DNA of 64,000 nt, from positions 2,739,660 to 2,803,659 of the forward strand of contig NZ_KI911559.1 of NCBI RefSeq assembly GCF_000515255.1. The letters are read 5' to 3'. Numbering within the stretch: the first letter of the stretch is position 1; every line of letters begins with the position of its first letter. The notes beneath the pieces are model-generated. The model saw nothing but the letters and a program-made list of their open reading frames with translations. It did not search any database and had not been told where the DNA came from. Origin of the DNA: Rhodovibrio salinarum DSM 9154 (lineage in GTDB: Bacteria > Pseudomonadota > Alphaproteobacteria > Kiloniellales > Rhodovibrionaceae). The position numbers and the translations under genes are program-made. Positions 20,878-30,763 of the stretch are shown one piece after another.

Positions 20878-21670
20878 TCTCCGCCTGCGGCTGGCACAGC
20901 GCACGGCTGGAATCGGCACGGACGAAGTCGATCAGATCGTCGACGATCTGCAGATCGCCATAAGCCTGTGCCAACTGGTCGACACGCTCCCGGAAGGTCC
21001 CCTCGCGGCCGTGGAAAAGCTCCTGATAGGCGGCGCGGAGTTTCTGCACCTCCGATTTCCCGACCCCCCGCCGCTTCAGTCCCACGACGTTCAGGCCATT
21101 GAGACGTGCACGGTTGCCGGTGACAAGGCCGTACGGGATCACGTCGTTCTCAACTCCCGACATACCACCGATCATCGCGCCGGCACCGATCCGACAGAAC
21201 TGGTGGACGGCACACAGCCCGCCGAGGAAGGCACCGGCGCCGACCTGCACGTGCCCCGCAAGCGTCGCCTGGTTGGCCATGATAACGCCGTCGGCGACCC
21301 GGCAATCGTGCGCCACATGGGCACCGATCATCAGGACGCAATTCTGCCCGACCGAGGTGACCAGCTGATCGCCTTCGGTCCCGGGGTTGAGCGTACAGTG
21401 CTCCCGGATCACGGTGCCCGCGCCGACTTCGAGCCGGGACTCCTCGCCCTTGTACTTCAAGTCCTGCGGCGGTGTCCCCACCGCGGCGAAGGGATAGACC
21501 TGCACCCCCGACCCAAGGCGGGTGTGACCCTCGACGACCGCATGGCTACGCAGCACGACACCTGGGTCCAGGACCACGTTCGGCCCAACGATGGAGTAAG
21601 GGCCAATCGTGACGTCGTCCGCCAGCTTGGCGGCCGGATCGACAACAGCCGTGGCGTGAATGTTGGACAT
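20867..21670 (-). CDS. lpxA: UDP-N-acetylglucosamine acyltransferase
   Basis: The 267-residue left-handed beta-helix protein shows the hexapeptide repeats (IGPYSIVGPNVVLDPGVVL and following coils), the catalytic-His region IGAHVAHDCRVAD, and the C-terminal helical part with LRAAYQELFHGREG. It transfers a hydroxyacyl chain from ACP to UDP-GlcNAc, the first step of lipid A synthesis. The ATG at 21670 shares one base with the fabZ stop (TGATG), indicating coupling. Confidence 0.97.
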   Translation of the reverse strand: MSNIHATAVVDPAAKLADDVTIGPYSIVGPNVVLDPGVVLRSHAVVEGHTRLGSGVQVYPFAAVGTPPQDLKYKGEESRLEVGAGTVIREHCTLNPGTEGDQLVTSVGQNCVLMIGAHVAHDCRVADGVIMANQATLAGHVQVGAGAFLGGLCAVHQFCRIGAGAMIGGMSGVENDVIPYGLVTGNRARLNGLNVVGLKRRGVGKSEVQKLRAAYQELFHGREGTFRERVDQLAQAYGDLQIVDDLIDFVRADSSRALCQPQAENAG

Positions 21671-22140
21671 CAATCATCCATGATCATGGCGGAGAAGGTC
21701 GCCTGCGCAACACGCACGTCATCGACCTTCGCTTCGGAACGGAACTTCCAGACGTTCCCACGGTTACGCACTTTTTCGACATGCACGCGCAGCACGTCGC
21801 CCGGAAAGACGGGTTTGCGAAAGCGCGCCTCGTCTACCGTCATAAAGTAGACGAGCTTGCCCGCGGCCTCGCCTTCCAACGTCTCAACCACCAGGACGGC
21901 GGCAGTCTGGGCCATCGACTCGATGATCAGTACGCCCGGCATCACAGGCTGCCGAGGGAAGTGGCCGGTGAAGAACGGCTCGTTGATCGAAACGTTCTTC
22001 ACGCCGGTTGCCTTCACGTCCTTCTTGATGTCGACCACCTTGTCGACCATCAGGAAGGGATAGCGATGCGGGATCATCTCCATCACCCGCATGATGTCGG
22101 CCGAGGAGACCTCGGCGGCTTCCCCCCGCTTGTCACTCAT
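21670..22140 (-). CDS. fabZ: 3-hydroxyacyl-ACP dehydratase FabZ
   Basis: A 156-residue hot-dog-fold dehydratase with MEMIPHRYPFLMVDKV (catalytic His) and FFTGHFPRQPVMPGVLIIE (with the conserved Glu region in IESMAQ). It dehydrates 3-hydroxyacyl-ACP in fatty acid elongation and competes with LpxA/LpxD for hydroxyacyl-ACP, which explains its place in the cluster. It overlaps lpxD by 8 bases and lpxA by one. Confidence 0.97.
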   Translation of the reverse strand: MSDKRGEAAEVSSADIMRVMEMIPHRYPFLMVDKVVDIKKDVKATGVKNVSINEPFFTGHFPRQPVMPGVLIIESMAQTAAVLVVETLEGEAAGKLVYFMTVDEARFRKPVFPGDVLRVHVEKVRNRGNVWKFRSEAKVDDVRVAQATFSAMIMDD

Positions 22141-23164
22141 CCTTATTACCCTTCGTTTTCAGCAGGCGCTGCCAGATCGCAACCAGCCTGAAAAACTGTT
22201 TGGACGGCATGGCGGGCGATCCGGCAAGGCGTTCACCCGCCGCCACATCCCGCGAGACCCCTGCCTGCGCGGCGATCTGTGCACCTGTGCCAAGCCGTAT
22301 ATGTCCCGTCACACCAGCTTGGCCGCCCAGAGCGACGAAGTCCTCAATGACCGTGCTGCCAGCCACTCCAGCCTGTGCGACGACGACGCACCCGCGTCCG
22401 AGACGCACGTTGTGCCCGATCTGAACCAGATTATCCAGTTTGCTGCCGGCCCCGATCACGGTGTCCGGTCCCGCGCCGCGGTCGATCGACGTGTTGGCAC
22501 CGATTTCCACATCTTCTTCGACGATCACCCGGCCGAGTTGTGGTACATCGCGAAAGGGGAAATCAGACATGTCGAAGCCGAAGCCACGCTGGCCGATCCG
22601 CACACCGGGGTGGATGTTCACCCGCGCACCGATCAGGCAGTGGCTGAGCGTTGCCCCGGCACCGACCGTCGTGTCGTCGCCGACCGAGACGCCAGGGGCA
22701 ATCACGGCGTTCGCGCCGATCCGGCAGCGATCCCCGATCACCGCCTCCTCGCCGATCACCGCACCTGGACCGATGTCCGTCTGCTCGCCGATTTCCACGC
22801 CTCGGCCGATCCGCGCGCTGTCGTCGATCTGGCCCGTGGGGTGTTGATCAGGGTGGAACGCGGCGGCAATCGCGGCATAGCCACGGTACGGCTTGTCCGC
22901 GAGCAAGAGCGCCATGTCATCGGGCGCATTGCCTGCCTGCTCCGGCGCCACGATGCAAGCGCCCGCGCGGCTTTGTCGGAAATCGTCCAGGTAGCGTTGG
23001 TTGTCCAGAAAGCTGATGTCGTCCGGCCCGGCCGCGGAGAGTGGCGCGACCCCGGTAACGCGCCGGTCCGGATCGCTGCCCGCAGCCACGGCGGCCCCGG
23101 TCAGGTCGGCCAGTTGCTGCAGCGTAAACGGTCCTGCACGGCGGAAAAAACGATCGTCGACCAT
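22133..23164 (-). CDS. lpxD: UDP-3-O-acylglucosamine N-acyltransferase
   Basis: A 343-residue hexapeptide-repeat acyltransferase. The N-terminal uridine-binding domain (about 1-100, ending near ADKPYRGYAAIAAAFHP) precedes the beta-helix and the catalytic-His segment LDNLVQIGHNVRLG. It adds the second hydroxyacyl chain in lipid A synthesis. It starts 9 bases after the skp stop and overlaps fabZ by 8 bases. Confidence 0.97.
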   Translation of the reverse strand: MVDDRFFRRAGPFTLQQLADLTGAAVAAGSDPDRRVTGVAPLSAAGPDDISFLDNQRYLDDFRQSRAGACIVAPEQAGNAPDDMALLLADKPYRGYAAIAAAFHPDQHPTGQIDDSARIGRGVEIGEQTDIGPGAVIGEEAVIGDRCRIGANAVIAPGVSVGDDTTVGAGATLSHCLIGARVNIHPGVRIGQRGFGFDMSDFPFRDVPQLGRVIVEEDVEIGANTSIDRGAGPDTVIGAGSKLDNLVQIGHNVRLGRGCVVVAQAGVAGSTVIEDFVALGGQAGVTGHIRLGTGAQIAAQAGVSRDVAAGERLAGSPAMPSKQFFRLVAIWQRLLKTKGNKDE

Positions 23165-23173
23165 ACCCCCGCT

Positions 23174-23800
23174 TTACTGCTTCAGCGGCGGCACGTCGAC
23201 AGACGAAAGCTCTTCGTTCAACCTTTTCAACGCCCGATCCGTCATATCGAGGTGCGGCCGCACGATCACCACCGTGGCCTTGCCCAGCACCAGGTCGATG
23301 TTCTGCCCGCTGGCCAAGTCCCGAACGATCCCGACGAGATGTTCCTGAACCGCCCGCATCGCCTGCGAGTAATTACGGTCCAACTGTCGCTTCGACCGTT
23401 GGATCTCGCGCTGCAGCTCCGTTACCTGCTCTTCCAGCCGCCGGCGCTTTTTCCGGAACGCATCCTGCGAGAGAACGCTCCGCTCACGCGCGAGTTCCTC
23501 GTTGGCTTCCCGCAGCTCCTGTTCGCGGCGCTGCAGTTCGGATTGATACTGTTCGCGCTGCTTGTCGATCTGCCGCTGGATCGATTGTACCGCATCCGAC
23601 TCGCTCGTGATCTTCTGCATATCGATCACGGCGATCCGGATGCCGCGGAGCTGCGACCCAGCCTGCCCCCCCTCGGCTGTGTAGCCATCGCCCGCGGTTT
23701 GGGCGAGCGCAAGCCCCGTGACGGCCGCACTCCCGGCAAAGGCGATCGGTAGTGCGATCAGCAAACGGGCCGCACACCGGCGGATTTTGGAGAACGCCAT
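23174..23800 (-). CDS. skp: Periplasmic chaperone Skp/OmpH family
   Basis: The 208-residue protein has a signal peptide (basic start, hydrophobic core LLIALPIAFAGSAAVTGLAL, Ala-rich cleavage site), then IRIAVIDMQKI and a long charged coiled coil (about residues 60-150), the tentacles of the Skp trimer. It carries unfolded outer-membrane proteins to BamA, encoded 12 bases upstream. I use the ATG at 23800; a GTG three codons earlier is possible. Confidence 0.92.
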   Translation of the reverse strand: MAFSKIRRCAARLLIALPIAFAGSAAVTGLALAQTAGDGYTAEGGQAGSQLRGIRIAVIDMQKITSESDAVQSIQRQIDKQREQYQSELQRREQELREANEELARERSVLSQDAFRKKRRRLEEQVTELQREIQRSKRQLDRNYSQAMRAVQEHLVGIVRDLASGQNIDLVLGKATVVIVRPHLDMTDRALKRLNEELSSVDVPPLKQ

Positions 23801-23812
23801 GGCTCTCACAGT

Positions 23813-26164
23813 CTAGAAGGAGGTGCCGAAACTGAACTTGAAGATCTGTTCCTCATCGAAGTCCTCCTTCACGACCGGGAAGCCAAGGTCAAGCTCCAAC
23901 GGACCGATCGGGGAACGCCAACTCATGCCAACGCCAACGGCAACACGCGGCGAGGAACTTTCCAAGACCTGGTTCGGGTTATCGTCGACGCCGAAACTCG
24001 CCCCGGTATCCGCGAAAATCCGGCCGCGCACCGGCAGATCGCTGCCAAGCCCGATCGGGAAGCGCAACTCGACCGTACCGGCGTAATAGTTCTTGGCGCC
24101 AATCGGGTCTCCGGTCGGCTTGTCGCGCGGCGACAAGCCGGCGCTGTCGAAGCCGCGCACCTCGTCGCTGCCGATGAAGAAACGGTCGTTGACCCGGGTA
24201 TCCTCGCCAACGCCGAACATGTTGCCGACCTCTGCCCCGAAGACGATCGACCATTCTTCGACAACGGGCTGATAGTAGTTCGCGCCGATGACGTTCTTCA
24301 CGAAGGTCACGTCACCGCCCAGACCCGCGAAGGTGTTCTCCGTGAACGCCTCGAAGCCATCGCTGATCATGTTCTCCTGCGACACCCCGTTATAGCTCAA
24401 ACGGTGGGTGATCGAGGAGAGATTGGTTGTGCCTTCGGAACGCTTGATGATCACGGCCGCGTCGTCTTCGACGTTCTCAACCGTCCGCCGCGAATAGCGG
24501 TAACGCCAAGACTGGCGCCACCGATCAATCAGATCGTACCCCGTACGCAGTGCACCGCCCAATTCAGTCTCATCATACGTCCGGCTGTCCGAGGAAAACC
24601 CGCCGAAGGTGTCGTTTTCACGGCTCGTGCTGGTGCGGAACAGGTCGAAGCCCGCCGAGACGGGTTCGCCCATGAAGTACGGCTCAGTGAACGAAAGGTC
24701 ATAGCGCTGGCTGGCGCCCGACAGAGTCAGGTTCAACTGCAGATCCTGCCCCTTGCCGAGCAGGTTGCGCTCGCGCAGTTGGATTGCGCCCAAGGGGCCG
24801 TCCGACGTGGAAAAGCCGGCACCGAAGGTCAAACTGCCGGTCGACTGCTCCTGGACGTCGACGTTCACGACCGTCGCGGCTTCGCCCTCGACACGCTGGG
24901 TGTCGACATTGACCTCCTTGAAGAAGCCAAGGTTCTGGATCCGCTCACGCGACCTGCGCAACTTGGAGGCGTTGAACGCGTCGCCCTCAACCAACTGGAA
25001 CTCGCGTCGGATGACGCGGTCCAACGTCCGGACATTGCCGGTGATCTCGATCCGCTCGACGAATACCTTCGGGCCTTCTTCAATCCGATAGGTGACACCG
25101 ATGGTATCGTTGTCCCGGTCGCGGTCGGTCTGCGGCCGCACCTCAACGAAGGCGTACCCGAGATCGCCGACCGCGCGCTCCAGGTTGGAGATCGTTTCTT
25201 CGACGGCGCTGGCGTCGTACCAGTCCCCCTCCTCGGTCGTGATCGCGTCCTCGACCTGCTCAGGCTCCAGCCCCTTGAGCGAACTGGAGACGTCGATCGC
25301 GCCGAATTTGTAGCGGTCGCCCTCACTGACGGTGAAGGTTAGGACAAACGCCTCGCGGTCGGGAGTCAGCTCGGCAACCGCGCTGCGGACCTCGAATTCC
25401 GCATAGCCCTCGCTCAGATAGAAGCGACGCAGTTGTTCGCGGTCGAACGACAGACGGTCGGGATCATAGGTATCGTTGGCCCCCAGCAGCTTCCACCAAG
25501 CGGATTCTTCGGTCGCGATCTGATCGCGCAACTCGCTGTCCGAGAACGCCTCGTTGCCGACGAAGTTGATCGCGCGGACCTCGGTTTCCGGCCCCTCGTC
25601 GACCTCAAACACGAGATCTACGCGGTTCTGTTCCAGCTCGATCAGCTTCGGCTCGATCTCCGCGCCGTAGTAACCGTTGCGGCGGTAGACCTCCAACAGC
25701 CGGTCGACATCGTTCTGAACCTTGGTGCGCGTGTAGACCACGCGCGGACGCAACTCGACCTCCTGGCGCAGGGTCTCTTCATCGAGCTCGTCGTTACCCT
25801 CGAACGCGATCCGGTTGATGATCGGGTTTTCCTGAACGTCCACGATCAGCCGGTCGCCTTCGCGCGACAGCACGACATCCTCGAACAATCCGGTGTCGTA
25901 CAGTCCCTTAAGCGAGCGGTTCAGTTCCTGCGCATCAAACCGATCACCAGGATCGACCTCCAGGTAAGAACGCACCGTGGTGGGCTCGATGCGCTGGGTG
26001 CCGCGGATCACGATCTCGCCGATCTGTCCGCCGTCGGTGATCGACTGCGCCTGCGCCACCGACCCGGGACCCGCGACCGTGGTCAAGCTGAGCAAGATTA
26101 GCGACACCGTCGCCGGGGTCGCGACGGCGCGTCCGATCCCCTTGATTGTCCCCCGTCTTGGCAC
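23813..26164 (-). CDS. bamA: Outer membrane protein assembly factor BamA
   Basis: A 783-residue Omp85 protein: signal peptide ending near SVAQAQS, five POTRA domains (about 45-425, starting GEIVIRGTQRIEPTTVRSYL), and a C-terminal 16-strand barrel with the VRGFD motif (SDEVRGFDSAGLSPRD) and a terminal Phe in FSFGTSF. It inserts outer-membrane proteins. No ATG is available in frame before the signal peptide, so the start is probably the GTG at 26164. It follows rseP by 21 bases. Confidence 0.96.
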   Translation of the reverse strand: MPRRGTIKGIGRAVATPATVSLILLSLTTVAGPGSVAQAQSITDGGQIGEIVIRGTQRIEPTTVRSYLEVDPGDRFDAQELNRSLKGLYDTGLFEDVVLSREGDRLIVDVQENPIINRIAFEGNDELDEETLRQEVELRPRVVYTRTKVQNDVDRLLEVYRRNGYYGAEIEPKLIELEQNRVDLVFEVDEGPETEVRAINFVGNEAFSDSELRDQIATEESAWWKLLGANDTYDPDRLSFDREQLRRFYLSEGYAEFEVRSAVAELTPDREAFVLTFTVSEGDRYKFGAIDVSSSLKGLEPEQVEDAITTEEGDWYDASAVEETISNLERAVGDLGYAFVEVRPQTDRDRDNDTIGVTYRIEEGPKVFVERIEITGNVRTLDRVIRREFQLVEGDAFNASKLRRSRERIQNLGFFKEVNVDTQRVEGEAATVVNVDVQEQSTGSLTFGAGFSTSDGPLGAIQLRERNLLGKGQDLQLNLTLSGASQRYDLSFTEPYFMGEPVSAGFDLFRTSTSRENDTFGGFSSDSRTYDETELGGALRTGYDLIDRWRQSWRYRYSRRTVENVEDDAAVIIKRSEGTTNLSSITHRLSYNGVSQENMISDGFEAFTENTFAGLGGDVTFVKNVIGANYYQPVVEEWSIVFGAEVGNMFGVGEDTRVNDRFFIGSDEVRGFDSAGLSPRDKPTGDPIGAKNYYAGTVELRFPIGLGSDLPVRGRIFADTGASFGVDDNPNQVLESSSPRVAVGVGMSWRSPIGPLELDLGFPVVKEDFDEEQIFKFSFGTSF

Positions 26165-26185
26165 GCGGCCCCCGGATTATTCAGT

Positions 26186-27298
26186 TCAGAAGTAGGAAAA
26201 TACCTGGAGCTGGACCAGATCGTTCCAGGTTACGAAAAGCATCAGCGTCAATACCAAAGCCAAACCGATGCGGAAACCGTATTCTTGCGCCCGCTCCCCC
26301 AGCGGGCGTCCACGAATCCCTTCGATGGCATAGAATAGCAGGTGGCCACCATCGAGCATGGGCACCGGGAACAAGTTGATCAGCCCAAGGTTGATCGACA
26401 GCACGGCCATAAACCAGACGACATTTGTAACCCCGGTGTCCGCGACCTGCCCCGAGAGCTGCGCGATCCGGATCGGCCCGCCGAGCTCGTCGGTGCTGCG
26501 GCTGCCGGCGATGATCTGGCCAACCGCCTGCAGCGTCCCGGTGGTCAGCGAGTAGGTCTCCTCACCGGCCCGAACGACCGATTCCAGGGGACCGAAGCGC
26601 TTGTATTCCATGCCAGTGCTGGTCACGCCGAGCAACCCGATGGTGTGCTCGTTCCCCACCGAGTCGCTCACGGTACTGCGCTCGGGCGTTGCCGTTAGGG
26701 AGACGCGTTCACCGTCGCGCTGGACCACCAGGGTCATCGTCTCGCCCGGACTTAGGCGCACGATCCGCTGTAGCTCCTCGAACCGTTCGATCTTCTGGCC
26801 ATCCAGCTGGACGATCCGGTCGCCCGGCTGCAAACCGGCTTCCGCCGCGGCCGACGGCTCGCGTACCTGATCCACCACCGGTGCCGTGTAGGGCTGGCCG
26901 CTGATCATGAATAGCCCGGCCAGAACGACGATCGCGAACAGGAAGTTCGCGACCGGACCCGCGGCCACGATCGCCGCGCGCTGCCCAAGACGCTTGTGCG
27001 GGAAGGCCACCGCGCGTTCTTCCGCGCTCATCTGCTGGGCGCTCTCGGCATCCGGCTGACTGGCCGCGTTGGCGTCGCCGAACATCTTCACGTACCCGCC
27101 GAGCGGCACGGCGCTGAACTTCCAGCGGGTACCCGCCTTGTCGTTCCAGCCGAAGATCTCCGGGCCGAAGCCGATCGAGAAGACCTCGACTCGCACGCCG
27201 TTCCAGCGGGCGATGATGTAGTGGCCAAACTCGTGGACGAACACGAGCACCGTGAGCACCACGAGGAAGGGAATCAGGTATTCGGAGAGGATTTCCAT
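26186..27298 (-). CDS. rseP: Site-2 intramembrane metalloprotease RseP
   Basis: The 370-residue M50 protease has the zinc site HEFGH (His22, Glu23, His26) in the first membrane segment, one PDZ domain (about residues 120-200, LQPGDRIVQLDGQKIERFEEL) and the second metal-ligand segment NLFPVPMLDGGHLL before the last membrane helices. It cleaves anti-sigma factors and remnant signal peptides inside the membrane. E. coli RseP has two PDZ domains; only one is evident here, as in many alphaproteobacteria. Confidence 0.95.
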   Translation of the reverse strand: MEILSEYLIPFLVVLTVLVFVHEFGHYIIARWNGVRVEVFSIGFGPEIFGWNDKAGTRWKFSAVPLGGYVKMFGDANAASQPDAESAQQMSAEERAVAFPHKRLGQRAAIVAAGPVANFLFAIVVLAGLFMISGQPYTAPVVDQVREPSAAAEAGLQPGDRIVQLDGQKIERFEELQRIVRLSPGETMTLVVQRDGERVSLTATPERSTVSDSVGNEHTIGLLGVTSTGMEYKRFGPLESVVRAGEETYSLTTGTLQAVGQIIAGSRSTDELGGPIRIAQLSGQVADTGVTNVVWFMAVLSINLGLINLFPVPMLDGGHLLFYAIEGIRGRPLGERAQEYGFRIGLALVLTLMLFVTWNDLVQLQVFSYF

Positions 27299-27370
27299 GG
27301 ATCAGCGACCTGACGTCTTGCGGGTGGCGGCCCGGAGTCGTGCGAGTCCCAGCGATTGCCTATCGTGGGA

Positions 27371-28615
27371 TCAACCGGCCCGTCGCGCGGTGATGCGGGA
27401 GGCCGCCGCGCGCGCGTCGCGATCGACCTCGAGGACGTCCGCGATCGTGGTCACCTGGCTGGCCGGCATCTCGGCGAGTACGCTTTCCACCGTGCCGGGG
27501 ATGTCCAGGAAACCGATCCGCCCGCCCAGGAAGGCGTCGACGGCGACCTCGTTTGCAGCATTCAGAATAGTTGGGGCACAGCCCCCGGTTTGCAAGGCTT
27601 TCCGAGCCAGCGTCAAGGCGGGAAAACGGCGGGAATCCGGGGTCTCGAAGGTCAGCTGGCCGATCTCCGCGAGGTTCAAGCGGGCCACGGGCGTGCGCAT
27701 GCGCATCGGCCACGCCAAGGTATGCGCGATCGGTGTACGCATGTCGGGCACCCCCATCTGCGCCAGCACCGAGCCGTCGCGGTAGGCCACCATCGAATGC
27801 ACGATCGACTGCGGATGGATCAGCACGTCGAGGCGATCCTCGGGCACCTGGAACAGATGGTAGGCTTCGATGAGTTCCAGGCCCTTGTTCATCATGGTGG
27901 CCGAGTCGACCGATACCTTCGCCCCCATCGCCCAGTTGGGGTGCGCCACCGCCTGTTCGGGCCGGATCGCGGATAGGGCCTCGGGATCCGTGGTCCGGAA
28001 CGGTCCGCCGGAGGCGGTCAGGATCAGCTTGTCGACCGTCTCCGGCCGCGCCCCATCGAGCACCTGGAAGATCGCGTTGTGCTCGCTGTCGACCGGCAGC
28101 ACGGTCGCACCGTGGCGGGCGACCTCCGCAGTGATCAGCGGGCCAGCGCAGACCAGCGTCTCCTTGTTCGCCAGCGCCAGCGTGCCGCCACGCGCGATCA
28201 CCGCCAACGCCGGCGCCAGACCGGCGGCGCCGACCATCGCCGCCATCGTCCAGTCAACCGGCCGCGCCGCAGCCTCGACGATGGCCTGGTGGCCCGCGGC
28301 CACCTCGATCCCCGTGCCAGCGAGCGCGTCCTGCAGGTCGCCGTACACGCGCTCGTCACCAACCACGGCCAAGCGCGCGTTGGTCGCGCGCGCCGCTTCG
28401 GCCAGCGCGGCAACATTGGTGTTGGCGGTCAAGGCTTCGACGTCGAACGCCTGCGGGTTGCGGCGGATCAGATCGAGCGTGTTGCCGCCGATTGACCCCG
28501 TCGCCCCCAGGACCGTGACGCTGCGCGGCGCCGCGTCGTCGAACAGTTCGCCCGCCATGTGGCCGGCATCATCCGCGACGCGCTCGCTTCGCCCTACGCG
28601 CTCGTCCACCGCCAT
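27371..28615 (-). CDS. dxr: 1-deoxy-D-xylulose 5-phosphate reductoisomerase
   Basis: A 414-residue NADPH-dependent enzyme of the MEP isoprenoid pathway, with the Rossmann motif VTVLGATGSIGGNTLDLI, LANKETLVCAGPL, PVDSEHNAIFQ, LTASGGPFRT, HPNWAMGAKVSVDSATMMNK and HPQSIVHSMV. The ATG at 28615 is preceded by GAAGGA at good spacing. The first 30 residues are extra relative to many homologues, and an internal ATG at 28558 is an alternative. It follows cdsA by 11 bases. Confidence 0.96.
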   Translation of the reverse strand: MAVDERVGRSERVADDAGHMAGELFDDAAPRSVTVLGATGSIGGNTLDLIRRNPQAFDVEALTANTNVAALAEAARATNARLAVVGDERVYGDLQDALAGTGIEVAAGHQAIVEAAARPVDWTMAAMVGAAGLAPALAVIARGGTLALANKETLVCAGPLITAEVARHGATVLPVDSEHNAIFQVLDGARPETVDKLILTASGGPFRTTDPEALSAIRPEQAVAHPNWAMGAKVSVDSATMMNKGLELIEAYHLFQVPEDRLDVLIHPQSIVHSMVAYRDGSVLAQMGVPDMRTPIAHTLAWPMRMRTPVARLNLAEIGQLTFETPDSRRFPALTLARKALQTGGCAPTILNAANEVAVDAFLGGRIGFLDIPGTVESVLAEMPASQVTTIADVLEVDRDARAAASRITARRAG

Positions 28616-28626
28616 ACCCGTTTCCT

Positions 28627-29439
28627 TCAGACCGTTGCGTCCAGAGCGGTGATTGAGAGTGCCAGCACAAGGCTGGCTGCGACCAGCCCGTCAGCCCGGT
28701 CGAGCAAGCCCCCATGGCCCGGGATCAGACCGCTGGCGTCCTTTGCCCCGACCCGACGCTTGAGCGCGGACTCCAGCAGATCGCCCGCCTGCGCGACGAG
28801 TGCGAGCAGCGCGCCGGCAACCGCGACGCCCGCGACGCCGGGCAAACGGGTCGCGTGCGCCAATTCAGGCTGCCAGGCCGCCACCAGCACGCTGACGAGC
28901 ACCGCACTGGCGAGCCCGCCAACGAGTCCGGCCCAGGTCTTGTTCGGGCTGACCCGGACCAGCAGCTTGGGCCCGCCCAAGCTCTTGCCCGCCGCATAGG
29001 CGCCGATATCGGTCGCCCAAACCACCGCGATCAACCAGCCGATCAACAGCAGGCCAACCTCCGGCCGCGCGCGCAGGAATAGGAACCCTAGGCAGGCCGC
29101 CCCAAGATAGACCACGCCGGCCGCCAGCCACAGACGTCCGCGCAGCCCTGCCCCGCGCCCGATCAGCGCAGGCGCCACGAGCGCAGTCAGAAGGAGCAAC
29201 AGCGCTGCCATCTCCGGCCGGTCGAGGGCATAGAGCAGGATGCCGACACCGACCCCCAGCGCCGCCACCCCGACAGCCGAACCCGCGCCTTGCGTGGTCA
29301 GCCGGGCCCATTCGAATGCCATACCGGCACCGACGGCGATCATCAGAAGGTCCGTAAAGACCCCACCCAGATACAGCGCACCCAACACCAGCGGCGCCAT
29401 CACGAGCGCGGAAATGACACGCGTACGCAGCGGACTCAC
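28627..29439 (-). CDS. cdsA: Phosphatidate cytidylyltransferase
   Basis: A 270-residue polytopic protein that makes CDP-diacylglycerol from phosphatidate and CTP. It has about seven hydrophobic segments and the C-terminal family signature with KDASGLIPGHGGLLDRADGL. The open frame reaches back over uppS, but conserved sequence begins at SPLRTRVISALVMAP, so the GTG at 29439, one base past the uppS stop region, is the likely start. Confidence 0.94.
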   Translation of the reverse strand: MSPLRTRVISALVMAPLVLGALYLGGVFTDLLMIAVGAGMAFEWARLTTQGAGSAVGVAALGVGVGILLYALDRPEMAALLLLLTALVAPALIGRGAGLRGRLWLAAGVVYLGAACLGFLFLRARPEVGLLLIGWLIAVVWATDIGAYAAGKSLGGPKLLVRVSPNKTWAGLVGGLASAVLVSVLVAAWQPELAHATRLPGVAGVAVAGALLALVAQAGDLLESALKRRVGAKDASGLIPGHGGLLDRADGLVAASLVLALSITALDATV

Positions 29440-29440
29440 G

Positions 29441-30178
29441 TCAGCGCGAACCGACCGCCGCGCCGTAGCGCCGCTCACGGCGTTGATACTCCTGAACCGC
29501 GCGGCTGACATCATCCTTGGCCATGTCGGGCCAGAGCTTGTCGAGGAAGAACAGCTCGGCATAGGCGCATTGCCAAAGCAGGAAGTTGCTGATGCGCTGC
29601 TCGCCGCTGGTGCGAATCAGCATGTCCGGGTCCGGCATGCCAGCGGTCGAAAGCGCGCCGGCGAACCGCTCGGGATCGATCGCCTCCGGGTCTAGCGCCC
29701 CGGTCGCCGCCTGCTGCGCCAGCTTGCGGGAGGCATCAACGATATCCTGCCGGCCGCCGTAATTCAGCGCCAGGGTCAGGGTCAGGCGGCCGTTGTCGGC
29801 GGTCGAGGCCTCGGCGTCCGCGAGCATCTGCCGCAGGTCGGGACCAAAGCGCGTGCGATCGCCGATCACCTGGAAGCGCACATCGTTCTTGTGCAGCTCC
29901 GCCACCTCGCTCTTCAGGTAGCGGCGCAGCAGCCACATCAGGTCTTCGATCTCGCTGGCCGGGCGCTTCCAGTTTTCCGCAGAAAAGCCAAAGACCGTCA
30001 GATAGGGGACACCCAGCTCACCGACCCGCTCGACCACCCGGCGGACGGCCTCCGCCCCCTGGCGGTGGCCGGCGGTGCGGGGAAGTCCGCGCGCGTGCGC
30101 CCAGCGGCCATTACCATCCATGATGACGGCGATGTGCTGAGGCAGCGACTTGTCGGAGAGCGACGACGTCCCATCCAT
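29441..30178 (-). CDS. uppS: Undecaprenyl diphosphate synthase
   Basis: The 245-residue cis-prenyltransferase carries HIAVIMDGNGRWAHARGLPR (catalytic Asp, diphosphate loop), GFSAENWKRP, and the C-terminal DMLIRTSGEQRISNFLLWQ. It makes the C55 carrier for peptidoglycan and O-antigen. It starts 6 bases after the frr stop. Confidence 0.97.
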   Translation of the reverse strand: MDGTSSLSDKSLPQHIAVIMDGNGRWAHARGLPRTAGHRQGAEAVRRVVERVGELGVPYLTVFGFSAENWKRPASEIEDLMWLLRRYLKSEVAELHKNDVRFQVIGDRTRFGPDLRQMLADAEASTADNGRLTLTLALNYGGRQDIVDASRKLAQQAATGALDPEAIDPERFAGALSTAGMPDPDMLIRTSGEQRISNFLLWQCAYAELFFLDKLWPDMAKDDVSRAVQEYQRRERRYGAAVGSR

Positions 30179-30184
30179 CGGGCG

Positions 30185-30745
30185 CTAGACCTGCATCAAC
30201 TCTTGTTCTTTATGCTCCAGCAGCTCGTCGATCTGCTTGATGTGGTCGTCGGTCATCTTCTGGAGCTTCTCGGTATAGCGCTTGTAATCGTCTTCCGAGA
30301 TTTCGCCCTCTTTCTGCTGCTTCTTGAGGGCGTCCATGCCGTCGCGGCGCACGTTGCGCACGGCCACGCGCCCCTGCTCGGCGTACTTGCTGGCGACCTT
30401 GGAAATCTCCTGCCGGCGTTCCTCCGACAGCGTCGGAATCGGCACCCGGATGGTCTGCCCCTCGGCCTGCGGGTTCAAGCCCAGGCCAAAGTCGCGGATC
30501 GCCTTCTCGACCGCCGTGGTCAGGGAGCGGTCCCAGACCTGCACGGTCAGCATGCGCGGCTCCGGCGCGTTGACGTGCGCGACCTGGCTCAGCGGCATCT
30601 CGCCGCCGTAGGCCTTCACCTTCACCGGATCGAGCAGGCTGGTGTGCGCCCGACCGGTGCGCAGCCCCTTGAAGTCATCTTTCAAAGAGGTCAGCGCGCC
30701 GTCCATGCGCCGCTGAATATCGTCGAAATTCGCGTCGTCCGACAA
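30185..30745 (-). CDS. frr: Ribosome recycling factor
   Basis: The 186-residue protein has the standard length and motifs: [20 protein letters not shown] in the first long helix, [20 protein letters not shown] in the second domain, and the C-terminal [20 protein letters not shown] helix. With EF-G it splits post-termination ribosomes. It lies 18 bases downstream of pyrH. Confidence 0.97.
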   Translation of the reverse strand: MSDDANFDDIQRRMDGALTSLKDDFKGLRTGRAHTSLLDPVKVKAYGGEMPLSQVAHVNAPEPRMLTVQVWDRSLTTAVEKAIRDFGLGLNPQAEGQTIRVPIPTLSEERRQEISKVASKYAEQGRVAVRNVRRDGMDALKKQQKEGEISEDDYKRYTEKLQKMTDDHIKQIDELLEHKEQELMQV

Positions 30746-30763
30746 AGTTCTAGCCCCCGTCTT

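Noticed and set aside
20878-20919. Extended N-terminus of LpxI (MPIPAVRCASRRRR)
   Set aside because: It lies inside lpxA and does not resemble LpxI, which starts at the KLGILAGGG region.
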